Source: Odontesthes bonariensis
Lineage: Eukaryota > Chordata > Actinopteri > Atheriniformes > Atherinopsidae
Reading direction: 5' to 3'
DNA length: 64,000 bases
NCBI RefSeq assembly: GCF_027942865.1
Contig: NC_134524.1
Location: forward strand, 25,086,536 to 25,150,535
Program-made: the position numbers and the translations under genes
Shown here: positions 44,201-55,508 of the stretch, in pieces
How positions within the stretch are numbered: position 1 is the stretch's first letter
How the letters are laid out: each line of letters starts with the position of its first letter
Notes under the pieces: model-generated
Told to the model about the DNA's origin: nothing
The model's input: only the letters and a program-made list of their open reading frames with translations
Databases searched by the model: none

Positions 44201-47200
44201 GTTTGCCTATCTGCCGTAAAAATTGTTGTTGATTTATGCCAATCATTTCTGCCCCACACTGACCACAGATGAAAGGTTTCTCTCCAGTGTGAATACGTTG
44301 GTGTTTCTTTAGATCAGATAATTGAGTGAAAGCTGTCCCACACTGTTCACAGCTGTATGGCTTCTCTCCTGAGTGAATACGTTGGTGTCTCTTTAGCCAA
44401 GATAATTCAGTGAAAGCTGCCCCACACTGACCACAGATATAAAGCTTCTCTCCTGAGTGAATACGTTGGTGTGTCTTTAGATGAGATAAATGAGTGAAAG
44501 CTGCCCCACACTGACCACAGATGAAAGGTTTCTCTCCAGTGTGAATACGTTGGTGCATCTTTAGATTAGATAATGCAGTGAAAGCTGCCCCACACTGACC
44601 ACAGCTGTATGGCTTCTCTCCTGTGTGAATACGTTGGTGTGTCTTTAGATTAGATAATGCAGTGAAAGCTGCCCCACACTGACCACAGCTGTATGGCTTC
44701 TCTCCAGTATGAAGCCTCTGATGATACCTCAGATTTGATCGTTTGATAACTTTCCCACAGTCCTTACAGCAGTGCCATCTGGATCCCTCTTGGGCTCCAT
44801 GTTTCTGCAATGACAGAGAGGAAGAAGACTTAGATCCTTTTGAAGTTCACACAAAAGATTTCTCTAAGCTAACCTACGCTAACCAACATATTCTAACTGG
44901 ACCTGGACAGACCGAGCCACACAGGTCTCAATATCTCAGATCAAACGTGAACGCTGAGGGTGCGTCTATAAATGCCCTCAGCTATCAGCACTGTGCTCTG
45001 ATGTGTTCTGCACACGTTCAGCTTTTTAAGCAGTAAACTCTTACTTTTTGCTCTTTTACTAATTCTTTTTGTCATGATGAAACTCTGAAAAGGAACTTGA
45101 GCTACAATATTTCTAAATGATGGAAGGAACCAGAGTCTTGTCCAAGTTGTTCACTTAAACACCATGTAGAGGTTGGGCTGAAAAAGGTTAATGACCGCTG
45201 GTTTAAAGGAACAAAAGCAACAGTGGTGGTAATACATGACATTCTTTATACTAACCCTCTGTTCCAGCTTACAACTCAGAGGTCTGCAGCCATTCAACTC
45301 AACAGCCATCAGGGAAACACAGTCCGTTTTAACTCAACCTTTGTTTCTCTTTGTTAAAACAACTCTACAAACCTGTCATCTAACCATTAAAGACCCAGAA
45401 TATTACCACCACCAGGTTCAATTCATGTAACCCAGAGACTTTAAACACATATAATGAAGATTAGCTCCTGAACCTCTCAAATCTGCAGACTGAGAGCCAG
45501 AAAACGTCCCACCACAACAATCTGCCCACTGATTTTCTTCCAGCAGATCATTCAGCCTGCAGCACATGTTGAGTCTAAGCACATCTGGATCTGCAGCTCA
45601 GAGAGAGGAGATGAAACCAGGAAACACGTTGCTGTTTTTAACCAGGAAAAACACAAACTGAGCAAATGGAACATTTATTAACCCCTTAACGTTTTTATGT
45701 CCCGCCGGCGGGACGTTGCACACTTCAGCGCAAATCCGGAGATTTCCTCAGCCCGCCTTAATATGTACCTACATATGTTATATACCGTTGGAAAGCTAAG
45801 GGTCTTGTGATTCCAATGATGTATCCAGGATACAATCAGAACTGTGGACACAGTTAACACTTATGTAAAACCAGTCGCAAAAACATAAAAGTATCAAAGT
45901 CACCTATAAAGCCTCACAGTATTATAAGAAAAGATACAATTTCAATAAAAACAGTCCTGTCACGTTGGCAAGGGTCCAATTAATGTACTCCAGTAAAATA
46001 GTTAGTCTACAACAAGTATTTCACCCACAAAGACACAAAGTCTGCGGCGGCTAACTTTCAGAATTTCTGTCAGAAGCATATTTTTCCGCACAATCTTGAT
46101 CATAACTTGAGTTAGCATGCATGTATTAGCCCCAACGTCATACCGAAACAGCTCTGGTCTTTTAGCTTTTGAATGACATCTTACTTGTTCCAATAGATGA
46201 CTGTTTACCCTGTCTGCTGGGGCACAATAGTCAATTACTCACTGATGCGTCCAAAGTATCTGCACTACTTGTTTTGTGTGCGGCTCGAACCAGTTTACTT
46301 TGGAGTGGTGCATTGAATAGCAAATGACATTCTGAAAAAAACAGCATGACGCGCAATGGGTGGGATTTCTCCCATAAACAGCCACAGGTGTGTGCAAACA
46401 TTTCCTGTGCAAGTAGTCGCTGATCCGGGTTATTGTAATTTTGTTTTTTTCGTCGTAAAGTGGGTGTAACTGACGTCATCGTCGTGCTACTGCCACAGAC
46501 AGCCCACAGACCTGCTGCCTATTTATTCATTCGGCTAAAATTCAAAATTAGTAACCCGGATTTTTTTAAGTAAGCAACGCACCTCCACGTTATCAGTGCT
46601 AGTGTAGAGTAATTAATAAATTATAAACAGCGTAGTTTGTGCCTGTATAAGCTTGCCCATAGGAAACCGTTTCATGGCCGAATATCTCAAGAGAGCAGCC
46701 AGACGCCTCGCGAATATCTTCGGAACAGCTCCAAATGTTCAACAACAAGCAGGGGTGAGTAGAACATCATGTTATAATGTGAAATCAAGGGCCCAATGTA
46801 AAAAAAAATCGGTCTTATCCTTTAAGTGACTCTAATATTGATATACTTGGAATATGTGAAAGTTGGTTGACATATTCATCATCATCTACAGCAGCTACCA
46901 GCATTCAAGGATATAATATATTTAGAAAGGCTAGAGAAGCAGGGCGAGGTGGGGGAGTATTAATTTATGTCAGAGAGAAGTTTCAACATGAACTAATAAG
47001 GTGGCCTAAAGACATTAACGCTGATGGTATTGCAGGGCTCCAGAGTAACTTTTTACACTGGTGCGCTTAACTTTTTTTCTTAGGTGCACCAGCACAAAAA
47101 TTAGGTGCACCCAAATTTTCAACCGCATTGCATTTAACACTGCAGTTTTACAGGTTCACTTTATTTATTTATTTATTTATTTATTTATTATTATTATTTA

Positions 47201-48950
47201 AAAAAATAAAAATAAAAAATAAAAAAATCGCTGTCCATATCTGTCTATTAACTAGCAATCTGGTCAAAATAAAGTTCTTTATTTGAAGCACAATTCTACA
47301 AACTTACTGAACTTAACTTACTAACTACTTACTGAAAAAGTGTTGGTGCTTAAAGTGCTTCTCTGGCCTGAAATTTAAACTTAAAACGTCTCAAGATAAA
47401 TGAAATAAAAAGAAAATCTAAATTAAAATTGCAAGTGTTTTAAGGGCTTTAAACTGAACATCTCATGGCTCAGTGTCTTATGGACTATCCTCCATTGCAG
47501 TCACATGCCCCTCGGATGATCAACTCCTGTAGTTGGGTTAAATCAGCATATTCACCGGTCTTCCTCTCCTCAAGATACGGCCGTACACACTGACGCATTC
47601 CTGAACGATCAGGTGCTTTCAGCTGCTGCCTGCCGCTGAAAGGCAGCGGGGAGAGGGGACACTGAGCAGATGCGTTGTGCTTTTTCAGCGTTTCAATTCG
47701 AAATGTATTAGAACCAGTCACAAATGCACTATTGCCACACTTTCCAGTACACACAGTGCATTATATTATCGGCTTTACTGCATCTTAGCCGGGGAAACTG
47801 CTCAAGGCACTCTCTTACAAATGTATACACTTTACCCCTTTTAATTTCAGTTGGTTCTGGATCAGAGTCGATCGTATGTTGCTCATTATCTGATGCTAGC
47901 TCATTATCTGATGCTAGCTCTGGATGCTAGCCCAATATCTGATGCTAGCTCCGGACCAGGGCCTGACATAACGTGGGAGGTTGATGGCTCTGTGTCAGAG
48001 CATTGGTTGTGATTATTTTCGGACGAATCAGGCCTTAACTTAACCAAAAAGTTGTCAATTGTTCTTTTCATCTTATCACCCGCGGCTACGTCCACTGTTT
48101 ATCTGACGAGCTGAGGTTCATCACCTCTCTGTCTGACTAGCAAGCTCGTGTTCAAACATACACACGTACACGGGCCAATCAGAAGGGGGTCCCGCCCTTC
48201 ACCATCTCTGATTGGTTTAGACCACGATATGGGTCTAACGTGTGTCTGTTGTTGAACGTCAGGGAGACTTTCAGTCGCGTAGACTTTTTTTTTTTTCCCC
48301 TCGAACGGGTGGTTGCACCGGTGCACCCTGAGATTTTTTTTAGGCGCACCATTGAGAAAATAGGTCGCATGTGCGACCAAATTGGGCGCACTCTGGAGCC
48401 CTGTATTGGTCTAAATGCATCACTCTGCTCTGCAATGTCTTTTACTGTGATTTGTGTGGATCCACCTCAGCAAAGGATGTGTTTTATGATCATCTTCAGA
48501 CAATCTTAAATCACTGCAACTCGAAGAAGGAAATCATCCTACTCGCTGATTTTAATATCAACTGGGTCATCAAGTCAGGAAAAAAAATAAACTGCTGATG
48601 GATGAGTACAATTTGAGACAAATTATAAAAGGAGCGACAAGAATAACTAATACGTCAAATACAACAATTGATCTAATATTTAGAAAATAATCCTGAAAGA
48701 ATTTCTAAGACTTTTAATCTATTATCTGGCCTGTCAGATCACAATTTTATCTTGTGCTCATGGAAAATTAAGAGGAAGCATTTAATGGCATCCACCAGAG
48801 GTCACCAGTTCTACTTCATACCCAAAATCCAGCAACAATTCCTGAATGAGGAAATCCAATATCTAGAAGGTCTAATATTCTGGAAAATAACAACAATGAG
48901 GCTAGCTAATATAACTTTATTAAAAAAGTCAATGATATTATAACGATTCA

Positions 48951-48985
<35 letters not shown>

Positions 48986-50064
48986 TAAATCCAAGCAACA
49001 TGGAAATAATCTGCCCTGGTTGAACAATGAAATTATAAAATGAATGAAAAATAGAGATAAAGTCTTAAGGATGACCCGTAAGGTGAAAGCAGATTCTATA
49101 TTGAGGCCATAAATGGGGCAAATGGTGATTAAAAGCTAATATGGAACAATCTAAATGAGTTATCTCCCCATCTTAGTGATCTACAGCTCCAGGTAAATGA
49201 TGAGCTAACTGACAATCTGGAGATTACTGTGAGTTATCAATAGATTTTTCATTGGCTCAGTTGGGAAACTTGGACTAAAGCTACTTTGATAGCTATCAGC
49301 TGTTTTTGGATGTCTCATCTTTAAGGTTTCCAAAGGATTAGCCCCTCCACTATTACAGGATTTCATAAAGACATAATCCTCTAAAGTAAACCCCAGAGCA
49401 CTTGAGGAGACTGATGTTCAATGATGCAGGTCTAAGTTTGGCCAAATGGTGGAGTCCATCAGAGGAACAGTGCTGGAACACACTGCCAACTCGTGTTAGA
49501 AACTGGGACAATTCCACCACCTTTAAAAAGAGCCTTAAACAGTGGTTGAAAACAGCCAGAGCTGCTCTCATGTGTCACCTCTCCGTCTTTTCCCTTTTGT
49601 GTACGGACTCTTAACTTTGATGTGAATCTTTCTAAAGATTTTCTGTTTGTTTGTTCTTTAGTTTTTTGTCATGGTGTATTGTCTGTATGTTTTTATGATA
49701 CCTGCCTGAGGACAACGGATGAAATTTAGCAACTGTGCTAACTCCGGCATATTTACATTGATGCTTTGCTGATATGTTGATTAATGTGCAGAGTCCTAAC
49801 CAAATAAATAAGAAATAAAATAAAAACCTCCTCCACACTGACCTGTGGCCCGGTGGACCCACAGGATGAGTCGGCTCTGTTACTGGTGGAGGGGTTCAGC
49901 TCCTGGTTCTGCTCCTGCTTCTGCTCCTGCTTCAGCTCCTGCTTCAGCTCCTGCTTCAGCTCCTGCTTCAGCTCCTGCTTCAGCTCCTGCTTCAGCTCCT
50001 GCTTCAGCTCCTGCTTCAGCTCCAGGTTCACCTCCAGGTTCACCTCCAGGTTCTGCTGCTCCAT
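44196..50064 (-). CDS. C2H2 zinc-finger protein, two exons
   Basis: Exon A 50064-49828 and exon B 44804-44196 on the minus strand join in phase 0 (about 281 residues). Exon A starts [11 protein letters not shown], has an ELKQ repeat encoded by a 12-bp minisatellite, then [20 protein letters not shown], and ends at a GAG/GTTTTT donor. Exon B opens after ATTGCAG with [18 protein letters not shown] and has six C2H2 fingers of the CGQCGAAF type with TGEKP linkers. A seventh finger keeps only its first cysteine pair: CGQCGA runs into [17 protein letters not shown] and stops at TAG 44198-44196, which lies inside the hAT terminal repeat. It is likely a nuclear DNA-binding protein with unknown targets. 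The pairing of the two exons is inferred from phase, strand and family pattern. The 5-kb intron holds several transposons. Confidence 0.8.
44805..45677. other. Intron of the zinc-finger gene; no feature seen
   Basis: No exon or transposon end is supported in this part of the intron. Confidence 0.5.
45682..46785 (+). mobile_element. piggyBac-like 5' fragment with first transposase exon
   Basis: After a TTAA (45678-45681) comes CCCCTTAACG and then a palindromic CCCGCCGGCGGG, as in piggyBac-type ends. At 46674-46754 an 81-bp exon ([20 protein letters not shown] and seven more residues) ends at GGG/GTGAGT and resembles the first exon of vertebrate piggyBac transposases. Sequence of LINE type begins within 40 bp, so the right part is lost. 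Confidence 0.6.
46786..47032 (+). mobile_element. LINE endonuclease region, first segment
   Basis: The frame reads [20 protein letters not shown] and [14 protein letters not shown], the middle of a LINE apurinic endonuclease. It is interrupted by a hAT at 47033 and resumes at 48404. Confidence 0.8.
47033..48403 (-). mobile_element. hAT-like transposon with 5-bp target site, nested in LINE
   Basis: Perfect inverted ends CAGGGCTCCAGAGT are flanked by TATTG (47028-47032 and 48404-48408). Removing the element restores the LINE frame. The 5-bp duplication is shorter than the usual 8 bp of hAT elements. On the minus strand a possible transposase start ([20 protein letters not shown], from about 48071) is followed by a zinc-finger-like segment ([20 protein letters not shown]) near 47750. 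A TTTA microsatellite lies at 47158-47190. No catalytic core is seen. Confidence 0.83.
48409..49810 (+). mobile_element. LINE, endonuclease to 3' end, decayed
   Basis: Continues the [18 protein letters not shown] carries the DFN-type catalytic motif and LSGLSDHNF the SDH motif of the endonuclease. After stops and a 33-A tract (48951-48983) come [15 protein letters not shown] and, past a large deletion of the reverse transcriptase, the C-terminal [20 protein letters not shown], then a 3' UTR ending AAATAAATAAGAAATAAAA. It lies in the intron of the zinc-finger gene. Confidence 0.8.
49905..50052 (-). repeat. 12-bp coding minisatellite (ELKQ)
   Basis: About twelve units of AGCTCCTGCTTC and variants. 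On the minus strand they encode ELKQ, EQKQ and LEVN repeats within exon A of the zinc-finger gene. Length variation would keep the frame. Confidence 0.9.
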
Positions 50065-50937
50065 TCTGGTCTGCACAGTTTTTGACTATCCAAGTCACAT
50101 TCCATTAAACTCATTACTTCAGATTGTCTCCGTTTCTAAACCTGTTCTCATTTTCAGAACCTTTTTATCATGTGCTCAGTCCTTGTTGGTTCGTGGATAA
50201 CAGAAAATATTGGATATGTAAAGGAAAGTGAATAATGAAGCTTTCATGAGACACTTCTGAAGAGGACAGTCAGACTGTCTTTTAATGGGCTTCTGAGTGT
50301 AAATCTGAGAAATCACACACTGATACTGAGGAGAACTGGATTTCTACTACTCCTGTGATACTTTCCTGGATCACCCACAAGTCTTTATAATAATGCTATG
50401 ACTCCTCTTCACACAACTTAAACTCTTAATGTCATTAAAGTATTTATATTGAGCATAATTAAGTCCCATTTTAAGATCTAATCATGAAATATGGCATATT
50501 GTGTACGTTAAACACATCAAATCACATATTTTGGTTGCACACTTCTATCAAGTGTTAGCATTTAGCATGCCGGGCTAACTGTGAATAGCAGCCAGGTTAT
50601 TTGAACTTTTTACTCTCTGCTGCATGTTCTGACTACCCGTGTCCAGGAGCAGGAATCAAACCAATGACACAGAGCACTTTGAAGACATTTCTGCTAACGT
50701 CTGACCTCTAAATTCATTATTTTCTGGACTCACCTGCTTGCAGCTTTCTGTTGCTATGTTATCACGTGTTCAGAGTCGGGACAATGTTCCGGGGCGTGCA
50801 GCAAATGGCGCTGATCACGTGATTGATGACGTCCAAAGCGCAGAACGCATTGTTTGGTTGAATCGGCTCGGCTTCCGTCGCTTGCTGATTACATCACACT
50901 ATATGGCTGTCGACTTGAATGGGAGTACATTGTTATT
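50065..50937. other. Upstream of the zinc-finger gene; no gene seen
   Basis: This would be the 5' side of the minus-strand zinc-finger gene. An AG acceptor-like site (CTGTGCAG) lies just before the exon A start. No promoter element could be defended. Confidence 0.4.
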
Positions 50938-51112
50938 AGCCGCTTTCGGACAGACAGTTCTAAGAAAGTAGTTATCAGAACTACCCTCCTCGAATTTCGT
51001 TCTGATAACTATCCTTCCCCAGCGGAACTGTTTCAGTCTGCATTCGCACATGAGTCGGGACCTGATAGGGACTGATGCGCCGCGCGCAGCCGTCTGCTTC
51101 AGTGACGTGTTA

Positions 51113-51619
51113 CGGTAGGCGTCCACTATTCCGGCACGTCAAGCCGTATCCAACGCATTCAATTCATTTTCAATGAAATCCGGCCGATCGTTGTCGCCGT
51201 GCTCGCAAAGCATGCTGGGATTCCGGCACGGCGAGCGGCGGACCTGCGGCACGTCAAAAAGTTGGGCTCGGCCAAACTTTATGCAAATTTGCCACGGCAG
51301 ACGGAGTGCGTTATCCAATGATAGTAGATCATGTGATCTCCTGTGTCTCAGCAGCAGCACAGCAGCTCTCCTCGCTCGCAGATCCGGATCCATGGTACAA
51401 TATGAAATAATGTTCCATTGCTGACGATTTATACACATTCATTTCCCTCCAAAACTCAAATTTTTAGAGGGAGAAACTTCGGTTGGTTAAAATCACAAGT
51501 TATTTACTTTCCCCCGGAGCCATACACGCCCCACACACCCACTGTAGTAGCAACACGGCGACAACTAGGCATCCAATCCGGCGAGTTACGTTGACGTGCC
51601 GGAATAGTGGACGCCTACC
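51113..51619 (-). mobile_element. Harbinger-type MITE, palindrome arm 1
   Basis: 507 bp with ends GGTAGGCGTCCACTATTCCG and complement, between TTA sites (51110-51112 and 51620-51622). A frame on the minus strand contains MDPDLRARRAAVLLL and matches arm 2. Confidence 0.88.
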
Positions 51620-51643
51620 TTAGGGTAGGCGTCCACTACCTTA

Positions 51644-52162
51644 GGGTAGGCGTCCACTATTCCGGCACGTCAACGTAACTCGCCGGATTGGATGCCTAGT
51701 TGTCGCCGTGTTGCTACTACAGTGGGTGTGTACAGAGGGGCGTGTGAAATGGCTCCGGGGGAAAGTAAATAACTTGTGATTTTAACCAACCGAAGTTTCT
51801 CCCTCTAAAAATTTGAGTTTTGGAGGGAAATGAATGTGTATAAATCGTCAGCAATGGAACATTATTTCATATTGTACCATGGATCCGGATCTGCGAGCGA
51901 GGAGAGCTGCTGTGCTGCTGCTGCTGCGACACAGGAGAACACATGATCTACTGCCATTGGATAACTCACTCCGTCAGCCGTGGCAAATTTGCATAAAGTT
52001 TGGCCGAGCCCAACTTTTTGACGTGCCGCAGGTCCGCCGCTCGCCGTGCCGGAATCCCAGCATGCTTTGCGAGCACGGCGACAACGATCGGCCGGATTTC
52101 ATTGAAAATGAATTGAATGCGTTGGATACGGCTTGACGTGCCGGAATAGTGGACGCCTACCG
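51644..52162 (+). mobile_element. Harbinger-type MITE, palindrome arm 2
   Basis: 519 bp, the reverse complement of arm 1 with a few small differences, between TTA sites (51641-51643 and 52163-52165). The 24 bp between the arms hold an extra truncated end, GTAGGCGTCCACTACC, and two TTAGGG words. Confidence 0.88.
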
Positions 52163-52951
52163 TTAGCCGTTAGCCGTTTAGCGCTACATTCAAACACAAA
52201 ACAAAACGGTAAAAGTAAGGAGAGTAGAAAAAACACCACCAAGGAGCAAATATGGAGAGCGGGGAGGCCACTGTGTTTATGGTCTGCATGATGGTGATAT
52301 TAATCATGGACAATCACATCAGGCGTCTAATATCGAGGCTGGAAGAGCTCACAGAGAGAGTCAGGAGACGATACTTTTTTATTTCATGAAGGAAGAAAGG
52401 AGAGCAGAGCGCTGCAGACAAATGAGACCAGTGTAAGTTGACTTATTAAACACCCGCTGGTTGTGTCTGTGTCATATGAGGAGACATTTCAGCCGTGATA
52501 GAATTACATGGGGCGTAGCTACCGACCACCACACACCTCCCTTAGATTAGTTCTATAGAACTATGAAAAGACCCGACCTCGGAGAAGGAGCTAAATAGTT
52601 ATAGGAACTGAGGGAGAAAGCCCCGAGTTGCTGTATGTCCGAACACGGGAGAAAACGGCCCCGCGGATTAAAAGGTTATTAGAACTGCCAAAGGTTCCTA
52701 CAGTCCGAAAGCGGCTATTGGCTGTAGTAGCCATAGTAACCGTAACTAGAAGAGTTTTTTTTCTTTCGGTCTTTCGGTGATCGGCAGCATCATTTTGGCC
52801 TTGGTTCACTCTGAAGAGAAGCTTCATTTTCAGTTTTGTGTGCTGAGCAGCAATAACCTCTTTGACTATATGCGGGTGGACTCCTGCACATAAATGTACA
52901 TAAAACTAGTAAAAATTGTTCTGTTGGATATGTGTGTAAAAACATACACTA

Positions 52952-53020
52952 CATATATATATGTGTATATATATATATAAATAATTTTATATATATAAAT
53001 AATTTTATATATATATATAG
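52952..53020. repeat. AT-rich TA microsatellite
   Basis: TATATA runs with AATAATTT interruptions repeated twice. Confidence 0.85.
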
Positions 53021-53404
53021 TCTAGGTAAATGAGACAAATACACAAACTGAAAAATTTGCTGAAATAAATGGCATCCATTTATCTTTCTGTCTGTCTGTT
53101 GTGAAAGTCGAATGCAACAAAGTTTGTCTGAGCCAACTTTTTTTTTTTTTTTATTAAAGATTTTTAACAAAATGTACAGAAACATGTGGCATGTATACAC
53201 AAAGGTAAATCGGGGTGTACATGTGCAAGGCACACATAAGGTTATAAGATGAAAGAAAAAACGAGCCAATCACAACTGTCCGACGTATAGCCAATCACAA
53301 TGTACTCCCATTCCAGCGTTCAGCCATATTCTGTGACGTGTTCAGCAGACGACGGACCCCGAGCCGATCTGGTACCTCCACCAGTTCAGTCTCTCAGAAG
53401 GTAC

Positions 53405-54063
53405 ATGTTCCAGATTCAGGGTAGAAAGAGGCATCAGGCAGGGTTGCAGCATTTCACCTCTTTTATTTATTATAGCCACTGAACTACTAGCTATTACTGT
53501 TTTAAATTCAAACATTGAAGGTTTAGATATAAACAACCACAAATTTATTATAAGTCACCTTGCTGATGATACAACTATCTTTCTAAGAAATAAGGATCAA
53601 ATTCCATTAGCCTTAGAAACAATAAATTTTTTTTATTTTTTTCTCAGGCCTCAGGTTTGCACCTGAATCTGGACAAATGTGAACTTATGAGTATCCATAA
53701 CTGTTCTGAATCATCATTGTATGATGTGCCTGTCAAAAAGGAGACTAGATATCTAGGGATTTGGATAACTAAATGTGAAGACGTTAGTTAAAAAAAGAAT
53801 ATGCAAAATACAATTGACAAGTGCAAAAAAACTTTGAATAATTGGCTACAAACAGACTTAACGCTATTCGGCAGAACCATGTTAACCAAGGTTGAATCAT
53901 TATCCAGATTAATTTATCCAGCATACTCCCTCGCCATCCCACCTAGAATCATAAAAGAAATCAATAGAATAAACTTTAATTCCACATGGAAAAATAAGCA
54001 TCACTGCATAGAAAATGGAGATTTCATAAAGGATTATAAGGATGGTTGTTTAAATATATCTAA
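53405..54063 (+). mobile_element. L1-clade reverse transcriptase fragment
   Basis: In shifting frames: KRHQAGLQHFTSF (worn RGVRQGCP region), then HLADDTTIFLRNKD with the ADD catalytic motif, SGLHLNLDKCELMS, KKETRYLGIWITKCED and WLQTDLTLFGRTMLTKVESL. This is the palm and thumb of an L1-type reverse transcriptase. It is truncated at both ends and carries stops. Confidence 0.85.
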
Positions 54064-54079
54064 GGGAGCAAGAAGTCTC

Positions 54080-54243
54080 CAACAACCATCTCACGGCTCT
54101 AAACAACAGAGCTGCTGTCCTGTTGGCTCTCAGTGTAAACCGTGATGCCATCATTCACAACACGAATAGAATCCGTAACGTGATGGAGGGCTTTGAGTTC
54201 TCCCAGGAACCTGAGAGCTTTGTTGTCGGGGGTTACCTTCCAG
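54080..54243 (+). pseudogene. Coding-like segment, unrecognised
   Basis: A frame joined to the L1 fragment reads NRAAVLLALSVNRDAIIHNT and then RNVMEGFEFSQEPESFVVGG, ending near a CAG/GTAGGT donor at about 54243. Composition looks coding, but I do not recognise the family. It leads straight into a minisatellite. Confidence 0.35.
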
Positions 54244-54329
54244 GTAGGTTCTCCCCTGGCACCTTGTCTCAGGGGTGGGGTCAGACTTGGATTGACACAA
54301 AGACCTTGATGGAGCAGCACCAGATTGTG

Positions 54330-54936
54330 AAAGCTCACCTCCCAGGAGAGGGAAACTGGGACACACCCGAGGGGTCAGGCCTAGAGAAAGGAGCTCACCT
54401 CCCAGGAAAGGGAAACTGGGACACACCCGAGGGGTCAGGCCAAGAGAAGGAGCTCACCTCCCAGGAAAGGGAAACTGAGACACACCCGAGGGATCAGACC
54501 TAGAGAAGGAGCTCACCTCCCAGGAAAGGGAAACTGGGACACACCTGTGGGGTCAGGCCTAGAGAAGGAGCTCACCTCCCAGGAAAGGGAAACTGGGACA
54601 CACCTTTGGGGTCTGGCCTAGAGAAGGAGCTCACCTCCCAGGAAAGGGAAACTGGGACACACCCGAGGGGCCAAGCCTAGAGAAGGAGCTCACCTCCCAG
54701 GAAAGGGAAACTGGGACACACCTGTGGGGTCAGGCCTAGAGAAGGAGCTCACCTCCCAGGAAAGGGAAACTGGGACACACCCGAGGGGTCAGGCCTAGAG
54801 AAGGAGCTCACCTCCCAGGAAAGGGAAACTGAGACACATCCGAGGAGTCAGGCCTAGAGAAGGAGCTCACCTCCTAGGAAAGGGAAACTGGGACACACCC
54901 GAGGGGTCAGGCCTAGAGAAGGAGCTCACCTTAGAG
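54330..54936 (+). repeat. 60-bp minisatellite, about ten units
   Basis: Tandem units of 60 bp (one or two of 61) beginning GCTCACCTCCCAGGAAAGGG and ending GGCCTAGAGAAGGA. Variation is concentrated at the CCCGAGG/CTGTGG/CTTTGG position. Units of 60 bp keep frame, but stops are present. Confidence 0.92.
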
Positions 54937-54943
54937 ATAGGAG

Positions 54944-55508
54944 GAGGAGCTCCTGGGAGGTGGCCCCGGAGCAGAACCAGTCCAGTTACTGTCCTCTTGT
55001 TCATTTACAGGAATCTCAATTAATCCATCTTTATGAAAATGTGCACGCTTTCCACCTTAAAGCTTTTCACTCTTTGCTTTGGCCTCTAAAACCTGGAGAC
55101 ATTTAAACTCTTTGAGCAGCTCTCACAGGACTTGAACATATGATCTCCGAGTCCCAAAGCAGTTTATTGACCCTCTGAGCGATGCCTCTGCTGCTTTGAG
55201 CTGCTTTCTTGGCACTTTTTACTGAGACTGATGACCACATACATTATCTTTTAGTCTTCCAACATGTTTCCTGTGAAGCAGCTTTGCTCATCAACTTTCT
55301 CTGGTTTCTTCAGCTGCTTGGTGTTCTGTCTCATGCTCTGTATCTGTATCTCAATAAAGTCTCCGACTTATTGGTTTCAAACTTTGAAGACTGAGAAACA
55401 TTGAGTGGAACCTGGAAAAGGCTTGAACTCGGTCCCTATGAAAACAAAATGAAAAGAGAAAGTTTAGGATTCAACCTTTCAGTGTGTAGTTGATCCATGA
55501 AGTTTTCT
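54944..55508. other. No gene recognised
   Basis: No coding exon or repeat end could be supported between the minisatellite and the duplicated LINE fragment. Confidence 0.45.

Larger units (their letters stand above)
50938..52716. mobile_element. Harbinger/ISL2EU-like element enclosing the palindrome
   Basis: Both ends carry AGCCGCTTTCGGAC in inverted orientation with ATT on each side (50935-50937 and 52717-52719). The next 40 bp are only partly similar. Inside are a short frame at about 52252-52389 (MESGEATVFMVCMMVILIMD) and the two MITEs below. No transposase domain was recognised, so the classification is tentative. Confidence 0.5.

Noticed and set aside
49845..50200. Plus-strand frames of ASAP and CSCFSS type
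   Set aside because: Antisense to the ELKQ minisatellite exon of the zinc-finger gene, which has correct phase and splice sites.
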